A program made the position numbers and the translations under genes. Below, in pieces: positions 16,608 to 25,049 of a stretch of 64,000 nt of DNA (the stretch's first letter is position 1; the number at the start of each line of letters is the position of its first letter). This stretch comes from Salinibacillus aidingensis. GTDB taxonomy: Bacteria; Bacillota; Bacilli; Bacillales; Alkalibacillaceae. A model generated the notes under the pieces. The model saw nothing but the letters and a program-made list of their open reading frames with translations, was not told the DNA's origin and ran no database searches. The stretch spans positions 310,001 through 374,000 of the forward strand of contig NZ_BAAADO010000002.1 in NCBI RefSeq assembly GCF_039522525.1, read 5' to 3'.

Positions 16608-17972
16608 ATGAAGGTGACAAAACCAGTAAAGAAGAAGATATCAGGCTGGGGGAATTATCCGGTTGAATCATGCTTTGTATACCGTCCGGAAAATGAAACA
16701 GATATTCACGATATTATAGAAGGCACTCAGGATTTTTCTCACATTGCTTACGGTCTTGGCCGCAGCTATGCAGATACAGCTCTTAATAAGGACCAGGGGG
16801 TTATTCGCCTGGAGCAGCTTAATCATTTTCTGCATTTTGATGAGGATCAGAGGCTTCTCACCTGTGAAGCTGGTGTTACATTGAGTGATATTATTGATGT
16901 ATTTTTGCCCAGGGGCTATTTTCTTCCTGTTACCCCGGGCACAAAACTGGTTACGGTCGGAGGGGCGATTGCCAATGACGTCCATGGGAAAAATCATCAT
17001 GTGGATGGCTGCTTTTCTGAATTTGTGACCTCTTTTGACTTATTAACCGGAAGTGGAGAGGTTATGACGTGTAGCCGTGAAGAGAATTCGGAAGTGTTTT
17101 GGGCAACGGTCGGTGGCATTGGATTAACAGGGATCATCCTTCGTGCCACGATTAGCCTCATACCCGTCGAAAGTGCCTTTATTAATGTGACCTATGAGAA
17201 GGCAGGCCATTTAGATGAGGCTTTCGATAAGTTTATCGAAAATGATCAAAACTATAAGTACTCCGTCGCCTGGATTGACTGCCTAAGTTCAGGCTCATCC
17301 CTTGGCCGTTCCGTGTTAATGCGCGGCGATCACGCCAAACAAAGCGACTTGCCGATGAACGTGCAGGATCCTTATGCCTTACCCAATAAGTTTCCATTAA
17401 AAATGCCGGTTCATGCACCGGGAATGGCTCTTAATTACTGGAGCATATCCGCATTTAATCAACTTTATTATTCCTCATTTAAAGATGAATCTAAGCTGGA
17501 GGATTTAACATCGTTCTTCCACCCATTGGATGCGATAGATGATTGGAATAAGCTATATGGAAGAAACGGGTTTGTTCAATATCAGGCTGTCTTTCCTAAA
17601 GACCAGCAGCCTAAGGAAGGAATCCGCAAGCTGCTTGAACGGTTAAGCTCGGACAAACGCTCATCCTTTTTAGCGGTTTTGAAGAGTTCCGGACAAGCTA
17701 ATCATGGAATGCTGTCCTTCCCGATGGAGGGATATACGTTAGCGTTGGATATTCCGAACAAAAAAGGACTGTTTCCTTTCTTAAAAGAATTGGATGAAAT
17801 TGTTCTTGCCCACGGTGGGCGTGTATATCTGGCTAAGGATGCCAGCCTGGATGAGGAGACCTTTAAGCAAATGTATCCACGCTGGGAGGAATTCCTGAAC
17901 GTTAAACAGCAAGTGGATCCTAAAGGGGTTTTTCGTTCGTCTATGAGTCGCAGGTTAGGACTTACCGATTAA
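16608..17972 (+). CDS. DprE1-like FAD-dependent decaprenylphosphoryl-ribose 2-oxidase
   Basis: 454 residues, FAD-binding type 4 (vanillyl-alcohol oxidase fold) in about 15-185 and a substrate-binding cap after it. Motifs recalled from mycobacterial DprE1 are conserved in order: GLGRSYADTA (FAD), PGTKLVTVGGAIANDVHGKN then HH (130-131), FWATVGGIGLTGII, FYHPLD-like FFHPLD, and VYLAKDA with the lysine equal to K418. It oxidises the C2' hydroxyl of polyprenylphosphoryl ribose to a keto group. The residue aligned with the benzothiazinone-reactive Cys387 is alanine here (YTLALDIP). The ATG at 16608 is preferred to TTG 16605 (AAAGGA upstream). 21 bases separate it from the UbiA gene. Confidence 0.92.
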   Translation: MKVTKPVKKKISGWGNYPVESCFVYRPENETDIHDIIEGTQDFSHIAYGLGRSYADTALNKDQGVIRLEQLNHFLHFDEDQRLLTCEAGVTLSDIIDVFLPRGYFLPVTPGTKLVTVGGAIANDVHGKNHHVDGCFSEFVTSFDLLTGSGEVMTCSREENSEVFWATVGGIGLTGIILRATISLIPVESAFINVTYEKAGHLDEAFDKFIENDQNYKYSVAWIDCLSSGSSLGRSVLMRGDHAKQSDLPMNVQDPYALPNKFPLKMPVHAPGMALNYWSISAFNQLYYSSFKDESKLEDLTSFFHPLDAIDDWNKLYGRNGFVQYQAVFPKDQQPKEGIRKLLERLSSDKRSSFLAVLKSSGQANHGMLSFPMEGYTLALDIPNKKGLFPFLKELDEIVLAHGGRVYLAKDASLDEETFKQMYPRWEEFLNVKQQVDPKGVFRSSMSRRLGLTD

Positions 17973-18016
17973 TCCTCTACAAATCCACTTCAACATTAAG
18001 ATAGGAGGTTGCGTAT

Positions 18017-18760
18017 ATGCGCACAATTTTAATATTAGGTGCTACATCAACGATTGCACAGGCTACTGTTCGCAAATTAGCAGCTCGCAGCAACATGAAC
18101 TTTGTACTGACGGCAAGAAATACAGAGGAGTTAAAACCCTTAAAACAGGACTTGGAAATCCGCTATTCAGCATCCGTTATTTTGAAGTCCTTTGATGCCT
18201 TGAATTTTGATCAGCACGAAACCTTTTTTTCTGAGGTTATTGAGGAGGCTGGGGATATTCACGGAGTGGTCCTCATGTATGGGGCAATGACTGATCAAAA
18301 GCAAGCAGAAAACGACTTTTCAGCAGCCCGCAATATGATTGATGTGAATTATACATCCGCGGTTTCAATTCTTAACATAGCAGCGAACTATTTTGAGGAA
18401 ATGAAGCGTGGGTTTATCTGTGCTGTTTCTTCTGTAGCCGGGGATCGGGGACGGAAGAGCAATTATATCTATGGATCAACAAAGGCTGGATTGAGTGTAT
18501 ATCTGCAGGGATTGCGCAACCGTCTCCATGCATCAGGAGTACAAGTACTGACCGTTAAGCCGGGGATGGTGGATACGAAGATGACTTATGGTGTTGTCGA
18601 AAACTCTAAGCTGCTCGCTGATCCGAACAAAGTGGCTACTGATATTCAAAATGGACTGGTTAAACGAAGGGATGTTGTTTATACCCCATGGTTCTGGTTT
18701 ATCATCATGGGTATTATTAAGCTGATTCCGGAAATAATCTTTAAACGGACCGATATATAA
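18017..18760 (+). CDS. DprE2-like decaprenylphosphoryl-2-keto-ribose reductase (SDR)
   Basis: 247 residues, short-chain dehydrogenase. ILGATSTIAQ (6-15) is the nucleotide-binding glycine region, N in DVNYTSAV, catalytic S in SSVAG and Y-x3-K in YGSTKAGL (about 155-162). The DALNFDQH region, GDRGRKSNYIYGSTKAG and the C-terminal IPEIIFKR closely parallel mycobacterial DprE2 (DALDTDSH, GERVRRANFVYGSTKAG, IPRSIFRK, from memory). With DprE1 it epimerises C2', turning polyprenylphosphoryl ribose into arabinose. AGGAGG eight bases before the ATG. Follows DprE1 by 44 bases and overlaps the next gene by one base. Confidence 0.92.
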   Translation: MRTILILGATSTIAQATVRKLAARSNMNFVLTARNTEELKPLKQDLEIRYSASVILKSFDALNFDQHETFFSEVIEEAGDIHGVVLMYGAMTDQKQAENDFSAARNMIDVNYTSAVSILNIAANYFEEMKRGFICAVSSVAGDRGRKSNYIYGSTKAGLSVYLQGLRNRLHASGVQVLTVKPGMVDTKMTYGVVENSKLLADPNKVATDIQNGLVKRRDVVYTPWFWFIIMGIIKLIPEIIFKRTDI

Positions 18761-19737
18761 TGAAAGAATCCGTGAATCAGCCTTTATCTAATCTGGTCTC
18801 CAAGCTTATCCTAGGTGTAATCGCGGGGATTATCGTGACGGCTGCTTTTCTGTTCTTCACCGATTTGCAACAGGTCACCAGTCATATTCGTGCCATTCCT
18901 GTTGGGTATTTGCTCACAGCTTTTCTCTTAACATTAGGAAGTTACTTGTTACGACTGTGTAAATGGCATCTTTTTTTCAAGTGGTCAGGTTATTCTATCC
19001 CCTTGAAATATAATACAACGGTGTTTTTTATTGGCCTGATGATGTCCATAACTCCAGGGAAGGCAGGAGAACTGATTAAATCTTATTTATTACAGCAAAA
19101 AGCCGATGTTCCTTACCCAGTGTCGATTTCAATTGTCTTTTTTGATCGATTGACAGACCTTATCGCGATGGCGGCCCTGCTTGGAATCGGCTTGTTTGCG
19201 TATCCCTTTGGCGCCACTTCTTTTCTTATTTTTGTTGTGCTCTTAATTTTTTTCTTTGTCGTGGTACGCAGGGAAGGTTTTATTAAGCAAACCATCAATC
19301 TGTTGACGAAGCCGGATAAGCTGCGCCGCTTCAGAAAGAGTCTATTAAACTTCTACCAGCAGGTTTATTATCTGCTGCGCTTTCCTCTGTTAAGCTCAAG
19401 CTTTTTTATCAGCTTTCTGGCCTGGCTGCTGGAATGCATCAGTTTATATGTTGTAGTAGCCGCCTTCTCACAGGAGTTCTCGCTGGTTCAAAGCATCCTG
19501 ACCTTCAGTCTCGGGACACTGGCAGGTGCTCTATCGATGATTCCGGGCGGATTGGGAGCGGCAGAAGGAAGTATTACAGGGCTTCTCATCTATTTTGGTA
19601 TTACCGGTAGTCTGGCCGTGAGTATCGCCCTGATTATCCGATTTGTGACTTTATGGTTTGGTGTAGGTATTGGTATCATTGTCTTTTTCGCATCTGATAC
19701 CTTCAAATCATTGCGATCGAAAAAAGAGAGTTCATGA
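18760..19737 (+). CDS. LPG synthase TM-domain (UPF0104) protein, candidate lipid-sugar flippase
   Basis: 325 residues, eight or more TM helices. Family features of PF03706 (the flippase-like TM domain of MprF, also AglD-type proteins): R-L-C-K-W (about 66-70), SITPGKAGELIKSYLL (about 92-107), FFDRLTDLIA and MIPGGLGAAEGS (about 262-273). It lacks the C-terminal cytosolic synthase domain of MprF. Its ATG shares an A with the DprE2 stop (TAATG), so translation is coupled. Position between the donor enzymes and the phosphatase/GT-C genes suggests it flips the lipid-linked pentose outward; this is inference, as the substrate cannot be read from sequence. Confidence 0.85.
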   Translation: MKESVNQPLSNLVSKLILGVIAGIIVTAAFLFFTDLQQVTSHIRAIPVGYLLTAFLLTLGSYLLRLCKWHLFFKWSGYSIPLKYNTTVFFIGLMMSITPGKAGELIKSYLLQQKADVPYPVSISIVFFDRLTDLIAMAALLGIGLFAYPFGATSFLIFVVLLIFFFVVVRREGFIKQTINLLTKPDKLRRFRKSLLNFYQQVYYLLRFPLLSSSFFISFLAWLLECISLYVVVAAFSQEFSLVQSILTFSLGTLAGALSMIPGGLGAAEGSITGLLIYFGITGSLAVSIALIIRFVTLWFGVGIGIIVFFASDTFKSLRSKKESS

Positions 19738-19761
19738 TGTTTCAATAAGGAGAGAGTTCAT

Positions 19762-20184
19762 ATGCCGTATTTTTTAGCACCCTTTGCCGGTTGGCTGGCT
19801 TCCGGTTCTCTGAAATTCTTAATCCATTATTTTAAATTTGGAAAAGATGCCCGGCAGCATACCGGTAATGGTGGCTTCCCAAGTACACACACAGCAACGG
19901 TTTCTTCCACTGCCTTTTTAATTGGTCTGGGGGAAGGATTTCTCTCCCCTGTTTTCGGATTGGCTGTGACCGTATTATTTATCGTCATTCTTGATGCAAC
20001 AGGCCTTAGAATTGCCGTTGGAAAACAGGCATTCATTATCAATCGCCTCCATTCAGATGATAGTGGAAAGAAGCTGCGTGAGCGAATGGGTCACAGCCTT
20101 ACAGAAATTATCGGCGGATTAGTGGTTGGTCTACTGGTCAGTCTTATCCTTTATTACGTATTTCAATGGTGGGGGTGGATGTAG
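19762..20184 (+). CDS. Divergent PAP2-family phosphatase (DUF212/YuiD-like)
   Basis: 140 residues, about four TM helices. Conserved divergent-PAP2 motifs: GGFPSTHTATVSS (37-49), DATGLRIAVGKQA (about 73-85) and LRERMGHSLTEIIGG (about 104-118), the S-x-H and H residues matching the PAP2 active site order. In the mycobacterial DPA pathway a PAP2 protein (Rv3807c) is thought to remove the 5'-phosphate from polyprenyl-phosphoryl-phosphoribose; this gene is well placed for that step, though the family differs from classical PAP2. AAGGAGAGAG precedes the ATG. It ends directly at the TTG start of the GT-C gene. Confidence 0.85.
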   Translation: MPYFLAPFAGWLASGSLKFLIHYFKFGKDARQHTGNGGFPSTHTATVSSTAFLIGLGEGFLSPVFGLAVTVLFIVILDATGLRIAVGKQAFIINRLHSDDSGKKLRERMGHSLTEIIGGLVVGLLVSLILYYVFQWWGWM

Positions 20185-21656
20185 TTGGGGATACAGCTAA
20201 AATCAATATTTACAAAAACAAATACAAGTATGCTGGCTATCTATCTCCTGCTGAGCCTTTTTATTCTTAGCCAATCCTACTTGAATCAGGATGGCTATGT
20301 CAGCTCAGATTCTGCGCATTATCTGCAAATGGCACTGAATTTATTACACGGAAATGGAATGACTACACCTTCCTATGTTCCGGATATAAGTACATATTTT
20401 GCTACCTGGCCGGTGGGTTATCCCGTGCTTATTGCAGGGATATCTTTCCTGACAGGAATCAGTGTGTTTTGGGCTTCCAAGCTTGTAAATCTTATTATGC
20501 TGGGTCTTTCGTTTGTGTTAATCAAACGTTTGTTTAAGGCCCGTGCGCCAGTTGTCGTCATGATTTTTTTCATTAGTACATTTACTGTGGATTTTTCCTA
20601 CACCTGGTCAGAGGTCCCTTTTTTCTTTGGGATGATTTGGCGATTCACTTTGTGGAAACCCAACAGTATAAGTACGGCATCCATATGATGCTTGCCGCTC
20701 TTTTTATGTTTCTAATGCGCTATATTGGACTGATCGGTGCCGGAATTGTCGGTTTATTAGGCTTCTATTATCTGTTTAAAAAGCAATGGCGGAACATGGT
20801 GATTTGCTGGTTTGCCGGATCTATTCCACTAGTGCTCGCTGGTTTATATCTATTAAAAAATTATGCAGACACAGGTTTAATGACCGGGATGGAGCGTGTT
20901 CCATCCATCGAGACTCCTGCTGAATTTCTATACATGCTTTATGAAGGGATTATGGGCGAAATGAACATTTTCTCCACTGATTCCAATATATTTATGCAGG
21001 AAAGTCTGATTTTCGTTCTTCTGTCAGTATTTATCTTTATTCGCTGGAAGCATATCAAGTCCTTATTTCAAATTCAGCAGTACCATATTCCTTTTCTGTT
21101 CTTATTTACAGGAATGGTTTACTTTATCGTGATTGTTTATATGAGATGGAGTGCTTATTTCGATCCGTTGGGGTTCAGACTCTTAGCTCCAACAACACTA
21201 ATGGTCTGGTTATTTTTAGTCGGATGGATCGCTCAGGTGAAGGAAGAAGCATGGAGAAGATGGCGCAGTACCCTTATTGTGATACTTGGAGCAGCCTGTC
21301 TGTTTAATATTGGTTACAAAAGCTTTACTTCTCTTCAGGATGCGACTCCAACCTATCAGGAAACCATATCTGAGGTTGAAGAAATGTACAATAATCTCCC
21401 TGAAGACAGCATCGTTGCGTTTGAAAATATTCACGCCCGATATGTCCGGCCCGATCTTCAGTATATAAAGGTTCATTTTAGACCTTATTTTGCCGAGGAT
21501 GAAACCTATAAACATTTTATGAATCGTATCACTCCCAACCATGCACAGGGAGTATATTTTGCTGTACCTACTTTCAAAGAGTACCGATTTCATCAGAGTT
21601 TTGTGGAGTTGATGGAAAATGCGGAAGCTAGGGAAGACTTTATTAAAGTTGAATAA
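20185..21656 (+). pseudogene. GT-C family polyprenyl-phosphate-sugar glycosyltransferase, frameshifted
   Basis: Two overlapping frames make one ~490-residue GT-C protein (ArnT/PMT_2-like): the first (20185-20688) holds SDSAHYLQMALNLLHGNG with the acidic loop residue after TM1 and TYFATWPVGYP; the second (open from about 20637 to 21656) holds the remaining TM helices and a soluble C-terminal domain. The frame changes at 20635-20642 (ATTTGGCGA): one missing G in TGGGCG would restore MIWAIHFVE. No other damage is visible, so it may be a sequencing slip or a fresh mutation. Start is TTG directly after the PAP2 stop with GGTGGGGG upstream. It would use the lipid-linked pentose on the outer face. 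Followed by a terminator. Confidence 0.8.
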
Positions 21657-21667
21657 TGGACATCTAT

Positions 21668-21706
21668 AAAAAGCCCAGACCATTTCATATGGTTTGGGCT
21701 TTGTTT
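21668..21706 (+). terminator. Terminator of the DPA-type operon
   Basis: AAAGCCCAGACCAT pairs with ATGGTTTGGGCTTT, followed by GTTTG. It separates the operon from the convergent sulfate activation operon. Confidence 0.8.
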
Positions 21707-21748
21707 GATAAAACACTTTTTAAATTTAAGGAAGGTAAATAAATCCTC

Positions 21749-22546
21749 TTACCTATAAACCAAAAACCAGCCATTCTTCAAATTCTCGCGATTATAATAA
21801 AACCGCTCTTCATCTTCATGTCGAATGACCTTACCACCGGCTGCTTCCACAATGGCCTGTCCTGCCCCTGTATCCCATTCCATCGTTGGGGCGTAGCGTG
21901 GATAATAATCAGCCTTCCCTTCAGCTACGAGGCAAAATTTCAGGGAGCTTCCCGCTGACACAACATCCACAGTTTTGTTGTCCTCTTTGAGAGAATCAAT
22001 GAAAGCTTCTGTATCCTCGGACATATGGGAGCGGCTGGCGACAACATGGGTGACATCTGAATAGGTTGTAAGCGGGAGCTGCTGACTCTTTTGAATCAGA
22101 TCCTCTTCGCTCTGTAATTCTGTCTTGGAAACGTCCTCCAGCTTATAGCCGCCAAGATCCTTCTTACCAAAGTAAAGCGTATCCAGTGCAGGTGCATAAA
22201 TCACACCCATAGTCGGATATTTCCCTTCAATAAGGGCAATATTGACGGTGAACTCGCCATTTTTCTTAATGAATTCCTTCGTTCCATCCAGGGGGTCCAC
22301 CAGCCAAAACTGCTTCCAGTCCTTTCTTTCCTGATAGGGAATTTCCGCGCCCTCTTCACTTAAGATTGGAATTTCAGGATAGGCAGCTTCCAACCCATTC
22401 ACAATTGTCTGGTGGGAGCGTTGGTCAGCAATGGTTAGAGGGGAATCATCGTCCTTCACCTCTACCGTATATTCCTGCTCATAAACATCCATAATTTCCT
22501 GTCCTGCTTTTAGGGAAATGCGTGTTAACTGCAGTAAATCAGCCAT
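21749..22546 (-). CDS. cysQ: 3'(2'),5'-bisphosphate nucleotidase
   Basis: 265 residues, inositol-monophosphatase fold. Metal-binding motifs are present: SEEG (about 64-67), DPLDGTKEF (about 86-94) and EWDTGAGQAIVEAAGG (about 224-239). It hydrolyses PAP (3'-phosphoadenosine 5'-phosphate), the product left after sulfotransferases use PAPS, and so drains an inhibitor of sulfation. Last gene of the sat-SLC13-cysC-cysQ operon, separated from cysC by a 97-base gap that holds a palindromic repeat. AGAAAGGATG lies before the ATG. A decayed second copy lies at 9684-10075. Confidence 0.93.
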   Translation of the reverse strand: MADLLQLTRISLKAGQEIMDVYEQEYTVEVKDDDSPLTIADQRSHQTIVNGLEAAYPEIPILSEEGAEIPYQERKDWKQFWLVDPLDGTKEFIKKNGEFTVNIALIEGKYPTMGVIYAPALDTLYFGKKDLGGYKLEDVSKTELQSEEDLIQKSQQLPLTTYSDVTHVVASRSHMSEDTEAFIDSLKEDNKTVDVVSAGSSLKFCLVAEGKADYYPRYAPTMEWDTGAGQAIVEAAGGKVIRHEDEERFYYNRENLKNGWFLVYR

Positions 22547-22569
22547 TTTGAATCATCCTTTCTCTTTGG

Positions 22570-22642
22570 CGGGGACGGGGACGGAGGGACAGGTTCCTCG
22601 TCCCGCTGATGGGTGGGACAGGGAACCTGTCCCCCTGTCCCA
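22570..22642. repeat. GGGACAGGTTCC palindromic dispersed repeat (family C)
   Basis: GGGACAGGTTCC (587-598 side) and GGGAACCTGTCCC (621-634 side) form a long inverted repeat, flanked by runs of GGGGACGGGGACGG. It lies between cysC and cysQ inside an operon, so it is transcribed and would fold into a strong intergenic hairpin. Confidence 0.7.
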
Positions 22643-22643
22643 C

Positions 22644-23243
22644 TTAGAGATAGCCATTCTCTTTCAGGTAGTCTACAATCTGCTGCACGGATTCTTCCAG
22701 GGACTGCTGATCGGTTTCGACAGTGATTTCCGGATTCCCTGGTTCTTCATACGGAGCATCAATTCCAGTGAATCCTTTGATTTCTCCTGCTCGTGCCTTT
22801 TTATAGAGTCCCTTTGGATCACGGGCTTCGCAGGCTTCTACACTGGCCTTCACAAATACTTCAATAAATTCACCATCATCAAGCAGTTCCCTCACAGCAT
22901 CCCTGTCCTCACGGTAAGGAGAAATGAATGCTGTCAGTGTAAACAGGCCTGCATCAACCATCAGCTTGGCTACCTCACCGATGCGGCGGATGTTCTCTTT
23001 ACGGTCCTCAGGGCTGAAGCCGAGGTTTTTATTTAACCCATGACGAACGTTATCCCCGTCTAATCGATAGGTGTGAACGCCTTGTTTATACAATTCCTTC
23101 TCCAGTTCAACAGATACCGTGGACTTCCCGGACCCGGATAGTCCGGTAAACCATAACACCGCACTCTTATGTCCATTCAGCTTCTGTCGTTCTTCCTTTG
23201 TAACCTTTGAATCATGCCAGACAATGTTTTCTGATTTTGCCAT
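22644..23243 (-). CDS. cysC: Adenylylsulfate kinase
   Basis: 199 residues, one APS kinase domain. Walker A GLSGSGKS (34-41), LDGDNVRHGLN (about 60-70), FISPYREDRD (about 107-116), KGLYKKARAGEIKGFTGIDAPYE (substrate lid region), and a FAISPYR-like motif are all present. It phosphorylates adenosine 5'-phosphosulfate to PAPS in the cytosol. No PAPS or APS reductase (cysH) is encoded in the locus, so the PAPS is more likely meant for sulfotransferases. AGGAGG lies before the ATG; 12 bases after the permease gene. Confidence 0.95.
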   Translation of the reverse strand: MAKSENIVWHDSKVTKEERQKLNGHKSAVLWFTGLSGSGKSTVSVELEKELYKQGVHTYRLDGDNVRHGLNKNLGFSPEDRKENIRRIGEVAKLMVDAGLFTLTAFISPYREDRDAVRELLDDGEFIEVFVKASVEACEARDPKGLYKKARAGEIKGFTGIDAPYEEPGNPEITVETDQQSLEESVQQIVDYLKENGYL

Positions 23244-23255
23244 TGTTTTAACCTC

Positions 23256-25034
23256 CTAAAACCATACAAAATTTACAATACTTACGGTCGTAAGCATCAC
23301 GATAATACTTAATGGTGCACCTATCTTTATATAATCGATAAACCGGTAGCCTCCCGGTCCATAGACAATCGTATTCGTCTGATAGCCAATGGGCGTGATG
23401 AAGCTGGCTGAGGCTGAAATGGCAACGGTGACCGCAAATCCCATCGGATCTACCTGTAGTTTGTCCGCCATTTCCAGGCCAATTCCAACCATTAACACCG
23501 CGGCAGCACTGTTTGTAATTAATTCGGTAAAAATATTGGTGAGTAAGTAAAGAACGAGAATGATTCCAAAAAATCCGAGAGGCTGTCCTATTGCCATAAG
23601 CTTGTCCGCGATAAGCTGCGCCAGGTCTGTTTTTGTCATCGCCACCCCTATGCCAAAAGAACTGGCAATGATCAGCAGCACATTAAATTGGACGTATCCT
23701 TTTGCTTCCTCTGGTGTAATAATCCTTGTGACTAAAAAGATAAAGACCGCAAGTGCCATGGCCTTGAACATGGATACAACACCAAGGGCCACCAACACAA
23801 TCATCGCAAGTAATACGGTAATAGAGAACCAGCCTTTTTTCGGATCCTCACTTAGGGATTTCGGTGTATCCAAAGAGGAAACCACATAAAAATCATTCGA
23901 CTGATGATAGTTCTGAATAAAATCAGGACCAGCAAGCAGTAATAAGGTGTCTCCTGGTTTTAAGACAATTTCCCCGATTTTGCTGTGAATCCGCTCGTTG
24001 TTACGGTGAACCGCAATCACCCCTGCGTCATATTTGGAGCGGAAGCGGGATTGCTTAATGGATTTGGACAATAATGATGATTGATGGGACACCACCACTT
24101 CCACCAACTGTGAGGTTCCATCCCGTAAATCATCAATTTCGATATTGGTTCCTGTTTCAATGTACAGGCCTTTTTTCTTCTGCAATTCAGCAAGTGTCGA
24201 AATCAGTCCGGCGAAAATGAGACGGTCCCCAGCCTGAATCACCGTTGTGGAACGCACAGGTGATATATGATCCTTGCCGCGAATAATTTCTATTAAGTAT
24301 AAGCCTTCAAGCTCCCTTAGTCCGGCCTGCTGAACACTGCGGTTGATATTAGGGAAATCCTGTCCGACCACAAGCTCAGCAATGTATTCTCTGGATTCCT
24401 CCTGTACCTGCTGTTGAATCCCTTTATGCTCCGGTAGTAGTTTATGTCCTACCGTCATGAGGTAGATAATACCTATAAGTGCAATGGGCACACCAACAAC
24501 AGCTAACTGAAAGAAGGAAAACCCTTCAAGCCCTCTGTTCAGCAGTTCCCCGTGAACAACAAGGTTAGTCGAAGTTCCCATTAGCGTAATCGTTCCGCCT
24601 AAAATGGTGACATAGGATAAGGGAATTAAAAATTTTGAAGGGGCAATTTTGTGTTCATCACACCATTTTTTGATTAATGGGGTAAACGTCACAACAATGG
24701 GTGTATTGTTTAAAAAAGCAGAGAAAAAAGATGATGGAACGAGCAGACGCAGCATCGATCCGTTTTTGGTTTTGCTCCGGTTGAGCCATGATTTCATAAA
24801 CTGATCAACTAGGCCGCTTTTCTGCACCGCACCTGCCACAATAAACAGTAAAGCAATCGTCAGCATACCTTGATTGGCAAAGCCTGATAATGCCTCCTGT
24901 GTATCCAGTATTCCTGTGATTAAGAAAATAACCAGAACAGAAAAAATCACCATGTCAGGACGGGCTACTTCAAAAAGCAGCCCTGCCAACATGGCCACAA
25001 CCATGACCAGAACAAATATCATTTCAAAAGTCAT
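23256..25034 (-). CDS. SLC13/DASS-type anion permease with two RCK_C (TrkA-C) domains
   Basis: 592 residues. About five N-terminal TM helices including NNTPIVVTFTPLI, a cytosolic insert with two TrkA-C domains (about 208-290 and 298-380), then a second TM bundle with ITNSAAAVLMVGIGLEMA and ASFITPIGYQTNTIVYGPGG. The two N-T-P / N-x-A hairpins are the anion-binding signature of the SLC13 superfamily. Lodged between sat and cysC, it is most likely the sulfate importer of the operon. 16 bases follow the sat stop. Similar proteins are often called sulfur deprivation response regulators; transport is the better guess here. Confidence 0.88.
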   Translation of the reverse strand: MTFEMIFVLVMVVAMLAGLLFEVARPDMVIFSVLVIFLITGILDTQEALSGFANQGMLTIALLFIVAGAVQKSGLVDQFMKSWLNRSKTKNGSMLRLLVPSSFFSAFLNNTPIVVTFTPLIKKWCDEHKIAPSKFLIPLSYVTILGGTITLMGTSTNLVVHGELLNRGLEGFSFFQLAVVGVPIALIGIIYLMTVGHKLLPEHKGIQQQVQEESREYIAELVVGQDFPNINRSVQQAGLRELEGLYLIEIIRGKDHISPVRSTTVIQAGDRLIFAGLISTLAELQKKKGLYIETGTNIEIDDLRDGTSQLVEVVVSHQSSLLSKSIKQSRFRSKYDAGVIAVHRNNERIHSKIGEIVLKPGDTLLLLAGPDFIQNYHQSNDFYVVSSLDTPKSLSEDPKKGWFSITVLLAMIVLVALGVVSMFKAMALAVFIFLVTRIITPEEAKGYVQFNVLLIIASSFGIGVAMTKTDLAQLIADKLMAIGQPLGFFGIILVLYLLTNIFTELITNSAAAVLMVGIGLEMADKLQVDPMGFAVTVAISASASFITPIGYQTNTIVYGPGGYRFIDYIKIGAPLSIIVMLTTVSIVNFVWF

Positions 25035-25049
25035 GCATACGTGCCCCTT

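Noticed and set aside
23256..25034. TrkA-type potassium channel
   Set aside because: The RCK_C domains are inserted in an SLC13 fold with anion-binding hairpins, and the operon context is sulfate activation.
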